Assembly: GCA_001632435.1 (NCBI GenBank) | Contig: KV423914.1 | Location: 528,209-592,208 of the forward strand | Source: Calocera cornea HHB12733 | Lineage: Eukaryota > Basidiomycota > Dacrymycetes > Dacrymycetales > Dacrymycetaceae | DNA length: 64,000 nt | Direction of reading: 5' to 3' | Part shown: in pieces, positions 22,329-33,139 of the stretch | Layout of the letters: each line of letters begins with the position of its first letter | Position numbering within the stretch: the first letter of the stretch is position 1 | Made by a program: the position numbers and the translations under genes | The notes under the pieces: generated by a model | Seen by the model: the letters and a program-made list of their open reading frames with translations, nothing else | Told to the model about the DNA's origin: nothing | The model's database searches: none

Positions 22329-23441
22329 ATGGCTACGGCGACACAGACCGTGGAGAACGTTGCGGGCGAGGCGAAGCGGGAGGTCGACTCGGCCGCCGAC
22401 ACGGGGTTCGACACGACGGACAGTAACGTGCGTCCTGCCCTGCCCTCCTCCTTCTCACTAATACCATCCTTACCCAATCCATGTGCATATAGGCGCGTTA
22501 CCTGGCCTACTTCTCGCGAATCAACACCGCCATCCGCGCGGGCTCGCGCTACCTCGCCTACGTGCGTCTTCCCGTCCTTCGTTCATATTGCATGCGCTGA
22601 GATAGACACTACACAGACGAGCGACGTAGGCGAGGCATTCCGCCCCGTCGTCAGCCCGCGGTTCGTCTCCGCCGCGTACGGTGTCTCGTGGGCCTATGTC
22701 CTCGGGTGCGTTGCACCATCCGTCCTCCACTTCCCCTAGCGNNNNNNNNNNNNNNNNNNNNNNNNNNNNNNNNNNNNNNNNNNNNNNNNNNNNNNNNNNN
22801 NNNNNNNNNNNNNNNNNNNNNNNNNNNNNNNNNNNNNNNNNTAACCCCTGGCCAGCGACGTAGGCTACGAAGTGTACAAGGCGTACCGCAAGGGCCCGAG
22901 CCAGCTCGAGGCCGCCTCCTTCTCCGAGCCCACGCGGCTCTCGCTCATGGCCGTCAAGCGTGGGAGCTTCCAGGCGATCGCCTCGATGTGAGTTGTTGTC
23001 CTCCTCTTGCGGGCGCTGGCGGGCGCTGACGATGCGGGCGTAGGGCATTGCCAGCACTGACGATCCATACTGTTGTTCGGTAGGTGCTGGCGTTAAGGTG
23101 TGATTGGGCAAGGGCTGAGACTTGTCTAGGATGTGCACGTCTGCGTTCAAGGATGTCAAGAACGTGAGGGTAAAAGGTGCGTGGCGTATGAAACTGCTGT
23201 ACGTATCTGATACTAATACCGCACGTAGCTTGGGGGCCAACCCTGACCGGCCTAGCCGTCGTCCGTGCGTACTCTCCCTCCACCGCCTGCTCCCGGACCC
23301 GCAAACTGACACTCCCCACCAGCGCTCCTCCCGATCTTCTTCGACAAGCCCGTGGAGAAGGTCATAGACAGGACGTTCGAGTGGGTCGAGGTCCAGATCC
23401 GGAAGGAGGAGGTCGCCTCGGAGAAGAGGAAGGAACTATAG
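22329..23441 (+). CDS. Mitochondrial fission process protein 1-like (MTFP1/MTP18 family)
   Basis: Eight short exons (22329-22427, 22493-22561, 22617-22705, 22856-22987, 23044-23079, 23130-23176, 23229-23264 and 23323-23441) give 208 residues. Family features are RYLAYTSDVGEAFRP, WAYVLGDVGYEVYKAYRKGP, ALPALTIHTVV and the terminal PLLPIFFDKPVEKVIDRTFE. MTFP1 is an integral inner-membrane protein that affects mitochondrial fission and inner-membrane integrity. The third intron contains the 100-N gap, so its true length is unknown, but the flanking exon phases fit exactly (GG|C) and the coding sequence appears complete. The N-terminal 33 residues are weakly conserved and hydrophilic. Confidence 0.88.
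22742..22841. other. Assembly gap (100 N)
   Basis: Exactly 100 N, the conventional placeholder for a gap of unknown size, lying within intron 3 of the MTFP1-like gene. Confidence 0.98.
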
Positions 23442-24200
23442 ATCTCACGCGCGGAATGCTGTAAGAGCTGCGTTTCTCTCAATATGATTATGTTACTGTA
23501 CGTTCTATCGGGTATGCCGAGGCTGCTGCTTCGTTCTCGGCAGATGATTCTCAAGAGGCCTGTCGATCTGGTCACCGTTGTGCCGACCATTTGCTTTATC
23601 ATGCACGCTATCCTATCCGGCACAAGACGCATTAATCTATCACCACACAGGTTTTGTTGTGTGGCTAGGCCATCAATGAAAAGTGACTGTACCCGTTCAA
23701 TCTGCTGCATAGCTGAGATGGCTATGTACATAGCAGATTGATTTCCGAACGGTCTTACAAATATATGACTTTACTGCTGCAATTTGTTGGTGACCAGTGA
23801 GCAATTGAAATCCATTGTCTGATGAAACCCCTGCAGGCCATTGTGAGCTTAGATGTGCTGCCAGCCTTCTTCCTGAGAGACGCGGATCAAAAGCGCCGGC
23901 TCCGAGGAGGGAACCTTCTCCACCGCGGCGTCCCTGAGGCGCAGGTTGTCTTTCTCCCGCCCGGGGCCCGATGGCTCGAGCCGAGCCCCGAAGCCTGCCG
24001 AGCGCTTTCCTCGATAATTACCGTCTCTCAAGGGCGAGCCACCGGGCGCCGGTGCCTGCCTTCCCGCTCCGCACTGGTGCTTGATACGCCGTTCGACAGC
24101 TGGCGACCATGCCAAGACAGCGGCCCGCGGGGTATAAGAGGCGTGGGGGTGCCCCGCACCTCCGCGACAATTGCACAAGTCTCCGCGACGCTTCTATCCC
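23442..24200. other. Intergenic, 3' flank of MTFP1-like and promoter of RTA1-like gene
   Basis: Both genes run on the plus strand. A GGGGTATAAGAGG sequence at about 24129-24141 is a plausible TATA element about 65 bp before the RTA1-like ATG. No gene is supported. Confidence 0.45.
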
Positions 24201-25451
24201 ATGCTGCCTCTCAGCTACCTCAACCGGTGGATAGCGGTTCTTCTGCTGTTACCGTTGGCCGTATCTGCTCTCTCTAATCCCTATCCAATACCTGATCCGT
24301 TTGCCGACCCCGCCCATGATCTGTACAACCCTTTGCGATACATTCCCAGTAACGCCCTAACCGGCGTCTCACTCGGACTGTATCTTATAACAGGCATCGG
24401 GACGTCTTTCTATGCTTGGAGATATGGTGCTAGATGGATGCTCGCCATGACAATCGGAACCTACAGTAAGGCTCCAGTCCGCTTGTTAAATGCCCTGGCT
24501 GATCCGTGCGTAGCCTTCTCACTTGGTCTCGGAATGCGCTTTGGATTGGCCAAAGATCCACACAACACGACATATTACATAATCGAATATCTCTTTGTGG
24601 TCCTCTCTGTGGGTGAAATAATCATCTCCGCTTGCTGTCGCGGTTGGCTGAGCGATACCTAGCCATGCGCATTCATTGCCGCCGACTACGTACTGCTGTC
24701 TCATCTGGCAACGTGGCTCGATGCCGGCGATCAACTCGTAGTTTCGCCGCGTAGAGTGACACTCGTTTTCGTTTTGAGCGATGTTACAACATTCTGCGTC
24801 CAAGTATGTACTTCAGATGTATCGTACTCATGATCCTTACTGACGTCGGCATAGGCAATCGGAGGCGGCATGTCTGTTACTCGCGATCAGGCAACACTCA
24901 CGAAGGGCTCTCACGTTCGTTCACCGTCCATGCACCCTGGCACATGATGCTCACGTATTCATCAGATATTTGTGGCCGGATTGGCACTGCAGCTTTTATC
25001 CTTCTTCCTGTTCACTTTGATGTACATACGCTTCTTGTGGCTCATGCGAAAACGGATGCCCGACACGTGGAGCACCGCGAAATGGTACCAGGGCTGGAAG
25101 CTGTTATCGCTCTTTCTGCTGATCAGTTGTGGTGGGATTTTGGTTGGTGTGTTCATCCGTGCCAGAGTCATGGTCTGATCAGATGTGCAGATCCGGTCAT
25201 TCTATCGTACTATCGAGCTGTCCGAAGGGTTCACCGGTTATCTCGCCATCCATGAAGCGTACTTCTACGCGCTCGATACATACCCACTATATGTCGCCAT
25301 AACGGTCTACCTCTTCCTATGGCCCGGCTGGGTCCTGACGGAAGACGCCCGGCAGAAATTGCTTCACAAGCTAGACGCGATTAGCCATGCGACGGATGTC
25401 CAGCTTGCGGAGGATCCTGTGCATGAGAAGACACCGGAGCATGCATCATAG
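24201..25451 (+). CDS. RTA1-family seven-transmembrane protein
   Basis: Exons 24201-24465, 24514-24608, 24663-24803, 24855-24914, 24966-25142 and 25191-25451 give 332 residues. An N-terminal signal-like segment (RWIAVLLLLPLAVSA) is followed by about seven hydrophobic spans. Family motifs include PCAFIAADYVLLSHL, SDVTTFCVQAIGGGMS and the RSFYRTIELSEG-TGYLAIHEAYFYALD block near the C-terminus. RTA1-like proteins (Rta1, Rsb1) are fungal plasma-membrane proteins linked to sterol-drug tolerance and sphingoid-base translocation. The extended N-terminus before the first core span carries a Pro/Asp-rich luminal segment (NPYPIPDPFADPAHDL). Intron 5 uses GTTGGT, the only donor that preserves ILIRSFYR. 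Converges on con-6. Confidence 0.88.
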
Positions 25452-25567
25452 CAGTGGCACGGTTAGTCTGATGGTGAGTTTTCGGGTTCATTAGCATGAT
25501 AAGGAATGTTGACGTCGATTTTTGTACTAGTACATAATGAACAACAGAAAATTATAGCGACTATTCC

Positions 25568-26282
25568 TCATGCTTCGATGCCCCTTGCCTTCAGCTCTGC
25601 ACGAGCATGTGCCTTTGCTTCATGGCTCATATGCGGATTCTGTCAATGGCAATCAGCAGCTCCCACCGAGATCCAACATTGCCACATACTGCAAGCGTCG
25701 ACTTCCAACCGGCGATAGCCCTTGTCTCCTGAGCACCGCGCATGTCTGCCTCAGTACCCGTCGTAGCGGTATCCGCCACGTCCTCCAGGACCTCCTTCGC
25801 ATGGTCCTTCGCCTGATCACTGGCGTTCGGATTTCCAAGCGTAGCCTTGAACGCTCCTACTGGCGCGACCATGTCGTTCGCATTGTGCTTAGCCGGCTCG
25901 GACACGTTAGGGTTGTGCATCGCCGCCTTGTAGCCACTGTACTATCATGAGCGCCCTTACTGCTTCCGGACGCGATGGGACGCACCCGACAACGCGGTGC
26001 TGATGCTTGACATCCGATGCGTTCGCCTTGCTCTCGGCTTCGTTCTCGTGCTCGGCAAGCACCTGGCGCGCATGCTCCTTAGCGTCCTCCGATGTGTTGG
26101 GGTCTGGTGAAATGGGTCGGCGATAGGACGATGAGGAGGAGAGCGCATGGTACTCACTGCTTATGGTAGCCTTGTATCCGCTACGCGTGTCCGCATTTGG
26201 TCAGTCCTGGCGCGGGGTCGGAAATGTGGCGTAGGACTTACGCAAGGACGCGCGCATCATGATCCTGAGTTCCGCTCGGCAT
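25568..26282 (-). CDS. con-6: Conidiation protein 6 (Con-6) family, four-repeat form
   Basis: Exons 26242-26282, 26158-26180, 25986-26103, 25690-25936 and 25568-25639 give 166 residues, made of four Con-6 repeats: GYKATISNPNTSEDAKEHA, GYKAAMHNPNVSEPAKHNA, AFKATLGNPNASDQAKDHA and GWKSTLANPHMSHEAKAHA. Introns fall inside or between the repeats, and the last one splits the fourth repeat between STLA and NPHMS. Con-6 was first described as a conidiation-induced gene of Neurospora. The family consists of small hydrophilic proteins of unknown biochemical role that accumulate in spores and in stress. The start ATG gives MPSGTQDHDARVLAGYKAT. Assignment is confident; splice sites are supported by the repeat register. 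Confidence 0.9.
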
Positions 26283-26364
26283 TTCGCAGTTTCGAAGTTC
26301 GGGGCAGCAGTGGATTTTCGACGCTGAGCTAAGCGCACAGGCCCGGCACGCATCCTGCTCCTTT

Positions 26365-26371
26365 ATACCCT
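26365..26371 (-). promoter_or_regulatory. TATA box of con-6
   Basis: On the minus strand, GGGTATAAAGGAG lies about 85 bp upstream of the con-6 ATG, a normal spacing in this window. Confidence 0.6.
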
Positions 26372-27274
26372 CACAAGTGACAGGCTTCTCGACTTTGGCT
26401 TGGTCTCTGGAGATGTGACTCCCTGAGCGGGGCGCGTGACGTCAGAAGGCGGGGAAGAGAGGTCATCGGCTGGTCGGTGGCTGTACATTCCAGTCACAAC
26501 CGTTGCCTTCTTTGTCCTCTTCTTGTTCTCTCCTGTCTCCTTTCCCAGAACAGAGCATGTTCAAGCGTGCAGATTTCAGTCTTCGGAGCAGTGAATCGCC
26601 GAAACTGTCCGTCGGATGGTGGCAATGATGCAATGAACCGGTCCACACTGGACTAGCGCAAGAGTCTCGGACCGGGCACTAGGGACGCCCCATCTTCCTG
26701 CATGTTCTCTTTTCGGAGGTGATACGACCACCGCACAATCACACCCGGATCGGTCCAGACCTGCTAGCCGCGCTTCGGCTTCGGCATCGTGGATCGAGGG
26801 TGCTTTGCGTGCGCCGGGTCGGCGTTAACTGCCGCTATCTTGATCCCGGTTCTTGTGGCGACTTGTCCATCGACTATTTCGTGACGCTTTTCTGTCTTTC
26901 TCGCACAGGTCTCGGTGCGGCTGCTGTACTTGTCTTCGTACTTACCCTTTCTTCTGGAGACTTGGTACTGGATGCGATCTGGCTCCTTGATGTCCTTGCG
27001 ATAAGAGATCTCGAACGCCTCTGTCTCTCTATCCTGTCACAAACCAGCCTGTACTCGCATCATCACGGTCGTACCGAGGCCGGAGTAAACACTCTCACCG
27101 GATCTTCCTCTACGATGGACTTCGATGGACTTCGTAGGAGGCGTCGGGGGCTTTGCTAGAGATCGGTTGTCCAGACCTCGGCCGCATATATGAGTTCCCG
27201 CTTCGAGGACTGCTCTGAGATCACCCCCCGTTCTGCGCCGCAGTCGCCCTCCACTCTTTTGCCAGTCCTTCCTT
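26372..27274. other. Divergent intergenic region, con-6 / CPL1-like gene
   Basis: This 0.9 kb stretch has no supported gene. A TATATG element at about 27186 is a candidate TATA box for the CPL1-like gene at 27275. A 146-codon plus-strand open frame at 26719-27159 lacks coding character. Confidence 0.4.
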
Positions 27275-28129
27275 ATGCGTTTCCTCCCCGTCTTAGCGGC
27301 TCTCCTTGCTTTTCTTCCTGTAACCGCACATGCCAAGCCCGCCGACCTCTGCGCGCATGTTGACGCCAACATCGAGGGCGATGTCCTGGGCGAGCTCGTC
27401 ATCTTCGCACACCTGGATCTCTGCTTGTGTCTGAGTCAACTGCCCGGTGCGTCTGCCCTCGTCGTATAGCTGCGTCTCCTGATACACATGTACAGAGCTC
27501 ATCCTGGAGAACCCGGGAATTATTGAGGCGGTGCTCGCCCTCGGGATCGGAGTTGTGCTCGACCTGCTTGAGGACCTCGTATGTGTGAAGTGGCAATGAT
27601 GACCCAGCAGTCATTTATGTACGACGCAGCTTGGTCGAAGCCCACCTTGCGGTCCGACCAAGAGCCATTCCATCAGCAAGGTATGCCCGCTTTGTTCTTC
27701 ATCACTTCAGTGTCTCATCAAATAGCAGCATGATAAGCGCCGAGCGCCCGAATGCCCTTTGTCGCAGTCGCTCTGCGGTGTCCAATCCACATGGTCTCGA
27801 GACTCCTGGGAGTGCGTGGACACGCAGACTGATCTCTGGAGCTGTCAGTATACTCGATCTTCCACCCTGATTCCGTCACTCATGACAGCGTAGGCGGAGG
27901 TTGCACAACGTCGTACGTCGGCAAGCCTGCTACAGGCGTGGACTGCACGGCGATTGAAGGCGTGCAGGACGTTGCCTGCATGCGGGGCTGGTGCAACGTC
28001 CGCTCTTGCAGCCGGGGTTATACGGTGGCACGGAATGGCACCGCATGCCTTCCCACCAGACTCTCTCCGTCCCATAGTCTGGATCCCGCGGCGCTGGTTG
28101 CCAGCGGGATGATCCTCCAGCCGAAGTAA
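27275..28129 (+). CDS. Secreted cysteine-rich protein with C-terminal CPL1/PriA-like domain
   Basis: Exons 27275-27446, 27496-27578, 27630-27680, 27726-27843 and 27894-28129 give 219 residues. A signal peptide (MRFLPVLAALLAFLPVTAHA) is followed by an Ala/Leu/Val-rich segment (IIEAVLALGIGVVLDLLEDL). After a dibasic DKRR, the cysteine-rich domain reads CPLSQSLCGV, WECVDTQTDLWSCGGCTT, GVDCTAIEGVQDVACMRGW and CNVRSCSRGYTVARNGTAC. This pattern is the CPL1-like domain of basidiomycete secreted proteins such as Cryptococcus Cpl1 and Lentinula PriA. Cryptococcus Cpl1 is a secreted virulence-related protein and PriA was linked to primordium formation. The penultimate intron uses a GTCAGT donor, chosen because it gives the conserved WSCGGC. 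A KR site suggests Kex2 processing (inference). Confidence 0.82.
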
Positions 28130-28501
28130 TGTTATGACCCAGGTGCATGTGTCGGCGCGCACCTGGAGCGCCTCGACCAGTCCGCTCGTTGATAGTGTAT
28201 CGCTGAAGTTATCGCATCTCTGTATCGTACGACCCTTACTGTATTTCCTAATTCGAATCTGCCCTAGATATGTTCATTAGACGAAGTGCAGACGATCTTC
28301 GCTGGCGACCCTGAAAATGCCTTTGCGCTTGACAAGGCCGACGCGCTCCGAAGCAGCCCGCATGTCGTCACAGCGGCGCTCGGAAGCAACCGGGGCAACC
28401 GTCCAAATTGCTCGCCAGTCTAGGGACCGGCTTTCCTCTTCGTCTCAGAACCGCTCACCATCCCCGCCCTAGCCCTCCCTCCCCCTCCCCCCGCCCCAAC
28501 C
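28130..28501. other. Intergenic between CPL1-like gene and IDH1
   Basis: The last 30 bp before the IDH1 ATG form a C-rich pyrimidine tract of leader type. No gene is supported. Confidence 0.4.
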
Positions 28502-29886
28502 ATGCTGTCCAAGGCTATCATATCGACGGCACGGACCGCGCTGCAGCAGGTGGGTGATATCAGCAAGAGGTGCCAATGATGTGCTAAAGAGACACCCACA
28601 GCGCTCGGCAACTACCTTGGCTGCTGGCTTCCCGAAGGTCGCTTCGCGAGTGAGTGCATAGCCCGCAAAACCTCACAACATGCAATCTCACATTCCTCCC
28701 TAGCTTCCCACAAAATACGGGGGAGTGTACACTGTGCGCATAGAGACATTTTAGACGTGCCACTGGCCCTTATACTTGCCAACTCAGGTCACCCTCATCC
28801 CCGGTGACGGTATCGGCACGGAGATCACCGACTCGGTCAAGCAGATCTTCGAGCACGTCAACGCGCCCATAGAATGGGAGCAGTACAACGTATCGGGAGA
28901 GACGGCGATGGGCGAGAGCCTGCTGATCGAGGCGATGGAGAGCTTGAAGAGGAACAAGGTCGGCCTCAAGGGTGCGTCTGAACATTTGTCCGTGTGTTGG
29001 CAGCGTTCCTCATGCGTGGCGCAGGCATCCTCTTCACCCCCATGGACCAGCAGAGCCATCCTTCCTGGAACGTGGCGATGCGCCAGCAGCTCGACATCTA
29101 CGCTTCCGTCGTCGTCTTCAAGACTATCCCTGGCGTGCCTGCCCGGCATAAGGACGTCGATTTCGCGATCATTCGTGAGAACACGGAGGGCGAGTACTCG
29201 GGCCTCGAGCACCAGAGCTTCCCCGGTGTTGTCGAGAGCTTGAAGGTCTCTACGCGTACCAAGGCCGAGCGTATCGCTCGTTTCGCGTTCGACTTCGCCC
29301 TCAAGAACAACAGGAAGGTTAGAGGACTGCCTGTATTGCGAAGAGTGTCGGTCTGACCCTTCTATAGAAAGTCACATGCGTGCACAAGGCCAACATCATG
29401 AAGCTCGGCGATGGTCTCTTCCTCAACACCTTCCGCAATGTCGCCGAGACCTACTACAAGCACTCTGGCATCGAATACAACGACATGATCGTCGACAACA
29501 CCTCCATGCAGCTGGTCGCCCGGCCGCAGCAGTTCGACGTCATGGTCATGCCCAACCTGTACGGTGCCATCGTGTCCAACATCGGCGCTGCCCTAGTCGG
29601 CGGCCCCGGTATCGTCCCTGGCTGCAATGTTGGGCGCGAATACGCGCTTTTCGAGCCTGGCTGCAGGCACGTTGCCAAGGACATTATGGGCACAAACCGG
29701 GCCAACCCCGCCGCCATGATCCTCTCCGCGACCATGCTGCTGCGCCACCTTGGCCTCGACTCCATGGCCAATAACATCGCGAACTCAACCTTCAACGTGT
29801 TACAATCTGGCGTCGCGAAGACTGCTGACATGGGCGGCCAGGCCACCACCAGCGCCTTCACTGACGCCGTGTGCAAGAACCTGTAA
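28502..29886 (+). CDS. IDH1: Isocitrate dehydrogenase [NAD] subunit 1, mitochondrial
   Basis: Exons 28502-28549, 28602-28649, 28704-28733, 28788-28971, 29025-29317 and 29368-29886 give 373 residues. An N-terminal Arg/Ala/Ser-rich presequence (about 30 aa) precedes the isopropylmalate/isocitrate dehydrogenase fold. Visible motifs are [68 protein letters not shown] and [19 protein letters not shown]. The enzyme oxidises isocitrate to 2-oxoglutarate with NAD+ in the TCA cycle as a hetero-octamer. The sequence resembles Idh1, the regulatory subunit (AMP-responsive in yeast), more than Idh2. The three short 5' exons are typical of basidiomycete mitochondrial genes. It converges on the ER J-protein gene, with 156 bp between stops. 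Confidence 0.94.
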
Positions 29887-30042
29887 ACAGTACATATAGA
29901 CCTGTGTTCTTGGACCCAAAACTGTACTTCTCCGGAGTATATATCAATCCCAATAATTGTTGAAAACGGGTATAATGTGTGGGACTGACGGCCTATGCAT
30001 ACATTCTACGGTATGGTAACGTCGAGGTAGGCAGAGGTCGGC

Positions 30043-31232
30043 TCAGTCCTCCTCCTGGGCCTTCTCTTCCTTCGGCTTCCTCTTGACGGGCCTCACAGCC
30101 TTGCGCCTCCTACCGCCAGCAACAGACGCCGCCGCACTAGGAAGCTTGCGAATGCCTTTACCGTTGACCTTGGTTGTGGAGGCGTCGCTCTCAGTGTCGT
30201 CCGTGACCTTGGCAGTGGACACAGAGCTGAGGCGCGACGTGATGGGGGCAATGGCGGCCTTAACGAGTGTGACGGGCCATGTGCGGGATACGGCAGGCTT
30301 GAGAGGGACGGTCTCGTCCAGCAAAACCGTCTCGTGGTCATCACTGCCAACCTGCGCGCGTGTCAGCCGGAAGGGTCATCTCGCGAAACAAGGGAACGCA
30401 CCAGGAAGACATCGTCACCATGCACGAGCACCTCTACACTCCTGCTACCCTCGCCCTCACCAATCGGCACCCTGACCTTCCTCGGCCCCTCAATCGGGTT
30501 CTGTTTTGGGCCCCAAGCGATCGTGCGCGCCTGCGCAATGAGCTTTCGCACTTTGGTAACCTCACCCCGGTAGGTCATCGCTTGCACTATGTACTGCAGG
30601 ACGGAGGAGAGCAAGACGAGGAATACGGATACGCTGACCAGGCCGGGGCGGTACCGGGCATAGTAGTATCCAGTGCCTGGGAGCGTGTTAGAGACCGCGG
30701 AAAAACGACGCGAATGAGACTCACCTCGCCATTTTGGCACACCGTTCTTGTAGAAGAAGTCATACCGCTCCCTACTCTCGGCATTTCGCAAGATCCCAGA
30801 GATGACACCAAGACGCGAGAAACGGTCGTGTATGCCCTTGACCCCCGGGTTCTTGTCGGGACTATCCAGCCATCAGCACTTCGCTCGACTGCATGGATCA
30901 AGCTACGCACTGAAGCTCCAGCGACTTCTTCCGGTATGCGCGGCCGATGTCAGCGGATGATGCGGTTGGTGAGACATCCAGCCAGGAATAGAAGGTAGTC
31001 CCCTTGCCCTCGGCGGCTTCGAGGTCCGAGACTATGTCGAAGATCTCATAGTCCTCCTACACAGTGCTGGAAGGTCAGCTTCAGTGCGCTTCTCGTCCGG
31101 GCGGAACACGGACTTTTGTCCACCTGCATGAACTTGAAGTCAGTTCCTAGCCATGGATGCTGGACCTATAACTCACGCTAGTACTCCCCCTATGAAGACC
31201 GGAGCGATTAATGCCAACGTGAAGAGCTTCAT
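30043..31232 (-). CDS. ER membrane DnaJ-domain protein (Erj5/DNAJC1-like)
   Basis: Exons 31177-31232, 31114-31123, 30911-31056, 30725-30861, 30402-30676 and 30043-30351 give 310 residues. After a signal peptide (MKLFTLALIAPVFIGGVLA) comes WTKEDYEIFDIVSDLEAAEG and a J domain (FYSWLDVSPTASSADIG, AYRKKSLELHPDKNPG). The HPD motif is intact and is split by an intron (CA|T). One transmembrane span (SVSVFLVLLSSVLQYIVQAM) separates the luminal J domain from a cytosolic tail ending in Lys/Arg/Glu-rich residues. Such J-proteins recruit Kar2/BiP in the ER lumen. Exon 2 is a 10-nt microexon encoding the WTK that the family shows directly after signal cleavage. Assignment is confident. Confidence 0.88.
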
Positions 31233-31632
31233 GATGGTATGCGAGTCGAGCGGAAAAGTGGGGGACCCTGGAGAAGTGCAGCGCGACTTTTAGGCTGCAA
31301 CGCGCCCTGAGTGCACGTGGCGGAACCTTGTTCGCATTTACAGCTGTCGGCACACGTTTGAGCTTTGTGTCTCACTCCCTGCACAAGCTCTGTCGCTCAA
31401 CAGAGGATGTGTACTATCGGTCTTTGTCTGGTGTTCTGAAGACGTATTGCGGAATGGCATAGTTGACACAACAAACGCGAGCTCGACAAGCAGGATCCAT
31501 GTACAAGCCTCCTCCGGCCCGCTGAACAACAGCTATTGGCATCCGGCTCCTCTCCGACGCATCCCTATCTCTGATTTCTACGTCAGTTCAAATCAGCGGG
31601 CTACCAGACCCTTGCGACGTCGGGCTTACCGC
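31233..31632. other. Intergenic between ER J-protein gene and small-peptide array
   Basis: This contains the promoter of the J-protein gene and the 3' flank of peptide gene A. On the minus strand, a plausible intron acceptor (GACGTAG at about 31582) downstream of gene A suggests a 3' UTR intron. No gene is supported. Confidence 0.4.
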
Positions 31633-31782
31633 TCACATGCTGCAGGGAGGGTCACCGGGGATGCAAGGGTTGTAGCAGCGGCCCCCCTCGATGCACACGC
31701 ATGCGATTTCGCATTCGGGGTTCGGGAGAGCCGAAACAGTCATGGCGGCCGCGAAGAGCGTAAGGAGAGCGATGAACTTCAT
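31633..31782 (-). CDS. Small secreted cysteine-rich peptide A (6-Cys type)
   Basis: A 49-residue product with a signal peptide (MKFIALLTLFAAAMTVSA) and a mature part of about 30 residues: LPNPECEIACVC, then IEGGRCYNPCIPGDPPCSM. The six cysteines have spacing C-x3-C-x1-C-x5-C-x3-C-x6-C, shared with peptides B and E. The stop TGA overlaps a GTGAGC donor (AT|GTGAGC), and a second donor GTAAGC lies 3 bp after the stop, so a 3' UTR intron or a spliced alternative C-terminus is possible. The size, secretion signal and paired cysteines point to a disulfide-stabilised extracellular peptide; its activity is unknown. It is the leftmost member of the array. Confidence 0.8.
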   Translation of the reverse strand: MKFIALLTLFAAAMTVSALPNPECEIACVCIEGGRCYNPCIPGDPPCSM

Positions 31783-32989
31783 AGCTTTCTAGTTTACTGG
31801 CGTCGGCTGTTGGCTCTGCTGGGTACTTGCTCTGGAGGCCTAAATACTGTTCGTGCTGCCAGTTATACGTTTCCTACGCCGCCTACCGGATCCAGTGCTC
31901 CACGGGTGTCAAAACTCGCCCGTGGTGTTAGTTCCAACAGCCTCTTCCGCAGTGAATCAGCACTGAGCAGAATTATGCCGAGTCCGGTGATTCGGGGTAG
32001 CTTCATCATCAATCCGCGCATGGCTTGGATCACTTCTACTCATTGCCAATTATGTTGTTGAGTAATCCTGCACTTGTGATACTATTCTGATGATGATGAT
32101 GAAGATGATGGTTCTTGCACAGATCACCGTCGATGAATGACCCCGGCTTACTTTTCTATGTAATCCTACTGCACAGTACCATGAGGTTATCAGACGGACA
32201 ACAATCAACGGTCATAACCTGTGCGGTTCTGTCATCCATGCAGTCACGATCTCTGGCTCCTGTCTCAGCACTTGATCCGAGCTCACCGTGATTTGCATTG
32301 CTCTGTTTGATCTTCATCTGGGAATATACGCCGAGGAACAACCATCCGAAGGGCGATGATGTCTACACACCACCTGGCTGTTGCCGCATCCGGCCCTCTC
32401 CACTCCGACTTCATGCCGGCATGCCAGAAAGCTTTTCAGGCAGATTTGTGCCGCTTACTGGCCGTAATCCACGCTCGCCGGACTTTTAAGACAGCCGAGG
32501 TCTGCGCAAGGATGGCAGCATTCTCCATCTGCGTCGCACGCTTCCAGCCTAGGACGCACAGGGTTTGAGATGGCGGATACCATCAACCAGGCAGGGAGAT
32601 AAGGAGAAGACTGAGAGTCGTCATGCTTGCGACTCTTCCTCAGTTCAGTCCATGATTTACGGGCTGACTGAGAGCTGCGAAGTGTTCTTCATACCTGGTG
32701 ATATGCAGTGACTCTTGCACCTTAGGTTCAGCCACTTGGAATACTCGATCTCTCTCCCCAAAGGCTATCCAAAAGATCGCGCATGCCACGCAGCTACCGA
32801 ATTCTTTGGATGTAAGTGCTGCCAATTTCGCAGACATCGTTACAGTTGATTCAAGTTTTGCGCAGCGGAACGGTTATCTCCGGTACATCACATCCTCGCT
32901 GCTCTGCTCCGGCTCCACAGTATCTTGCATTTTCTACTCGTCAACGCGTCAAGCCATAGGCCCATCCTCATGGAGGACCTTGGACTTAC
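31783..32989. other. Intergenic within the peptide array
   Basis: This is the largest gap inside the array (1.2 kb). A (GAT)n-like microsatellite lies at about 32088-32110. I looked for the YxPCxPGxPPC signature on both strands and found no further member. Confidence 0.4.
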
Positions 32990-33139
32990 CTAGAGCGAAC
33001 AAGGCGGGTGACCCGGCACGCATGGATCATAGCAGTAACCGGTGTCGATTTCGCAGGCACAAGCGATGTCACAGTGAGCAGATGGTACGCTGGCGGCGAA
33101 GGCAGCGGCCATCAGGGTCAGGAGGGCAAGAAGCTTCAT
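32990..33139 (-). CDS. Small secreted cysteine-rich peptide B (6-Cys type)
   Basis: 49 residues: signal peptide MKLLALLTLMAAAFAASVPS, then AHCDIACACEIDTGYCYDP and CVPGHPPCSL. Spacing is C-x3-C-x1-C-x6-C-x3-C-x6-C. It has the same length and orientation as peptide A and a similar signal sequence, so the two are paralogues. The TAG stop is followed immediately by GTAAGT, with a good acceptor (GACGAGTAG) about 56 bp downstream. The coding exon therefore probably ends exactly at the stop codon. On the minus strand a TATAAATA box lies about 95 bp upstream of the ATG (33229-33236). Confidence 0.82.
   Translation of the reverse strand: MKLLALLTLMAAAFAASVPSAHCDIACACEIDTGYCYDPCVPGHPPCSL

Noticed and set aside
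26719..27159. 146-codon plus-strand frame upstream of the CPL1-like gene
   Set aside because: It overlaps the expected promoter and leader of the next gene and has no recognisable features.
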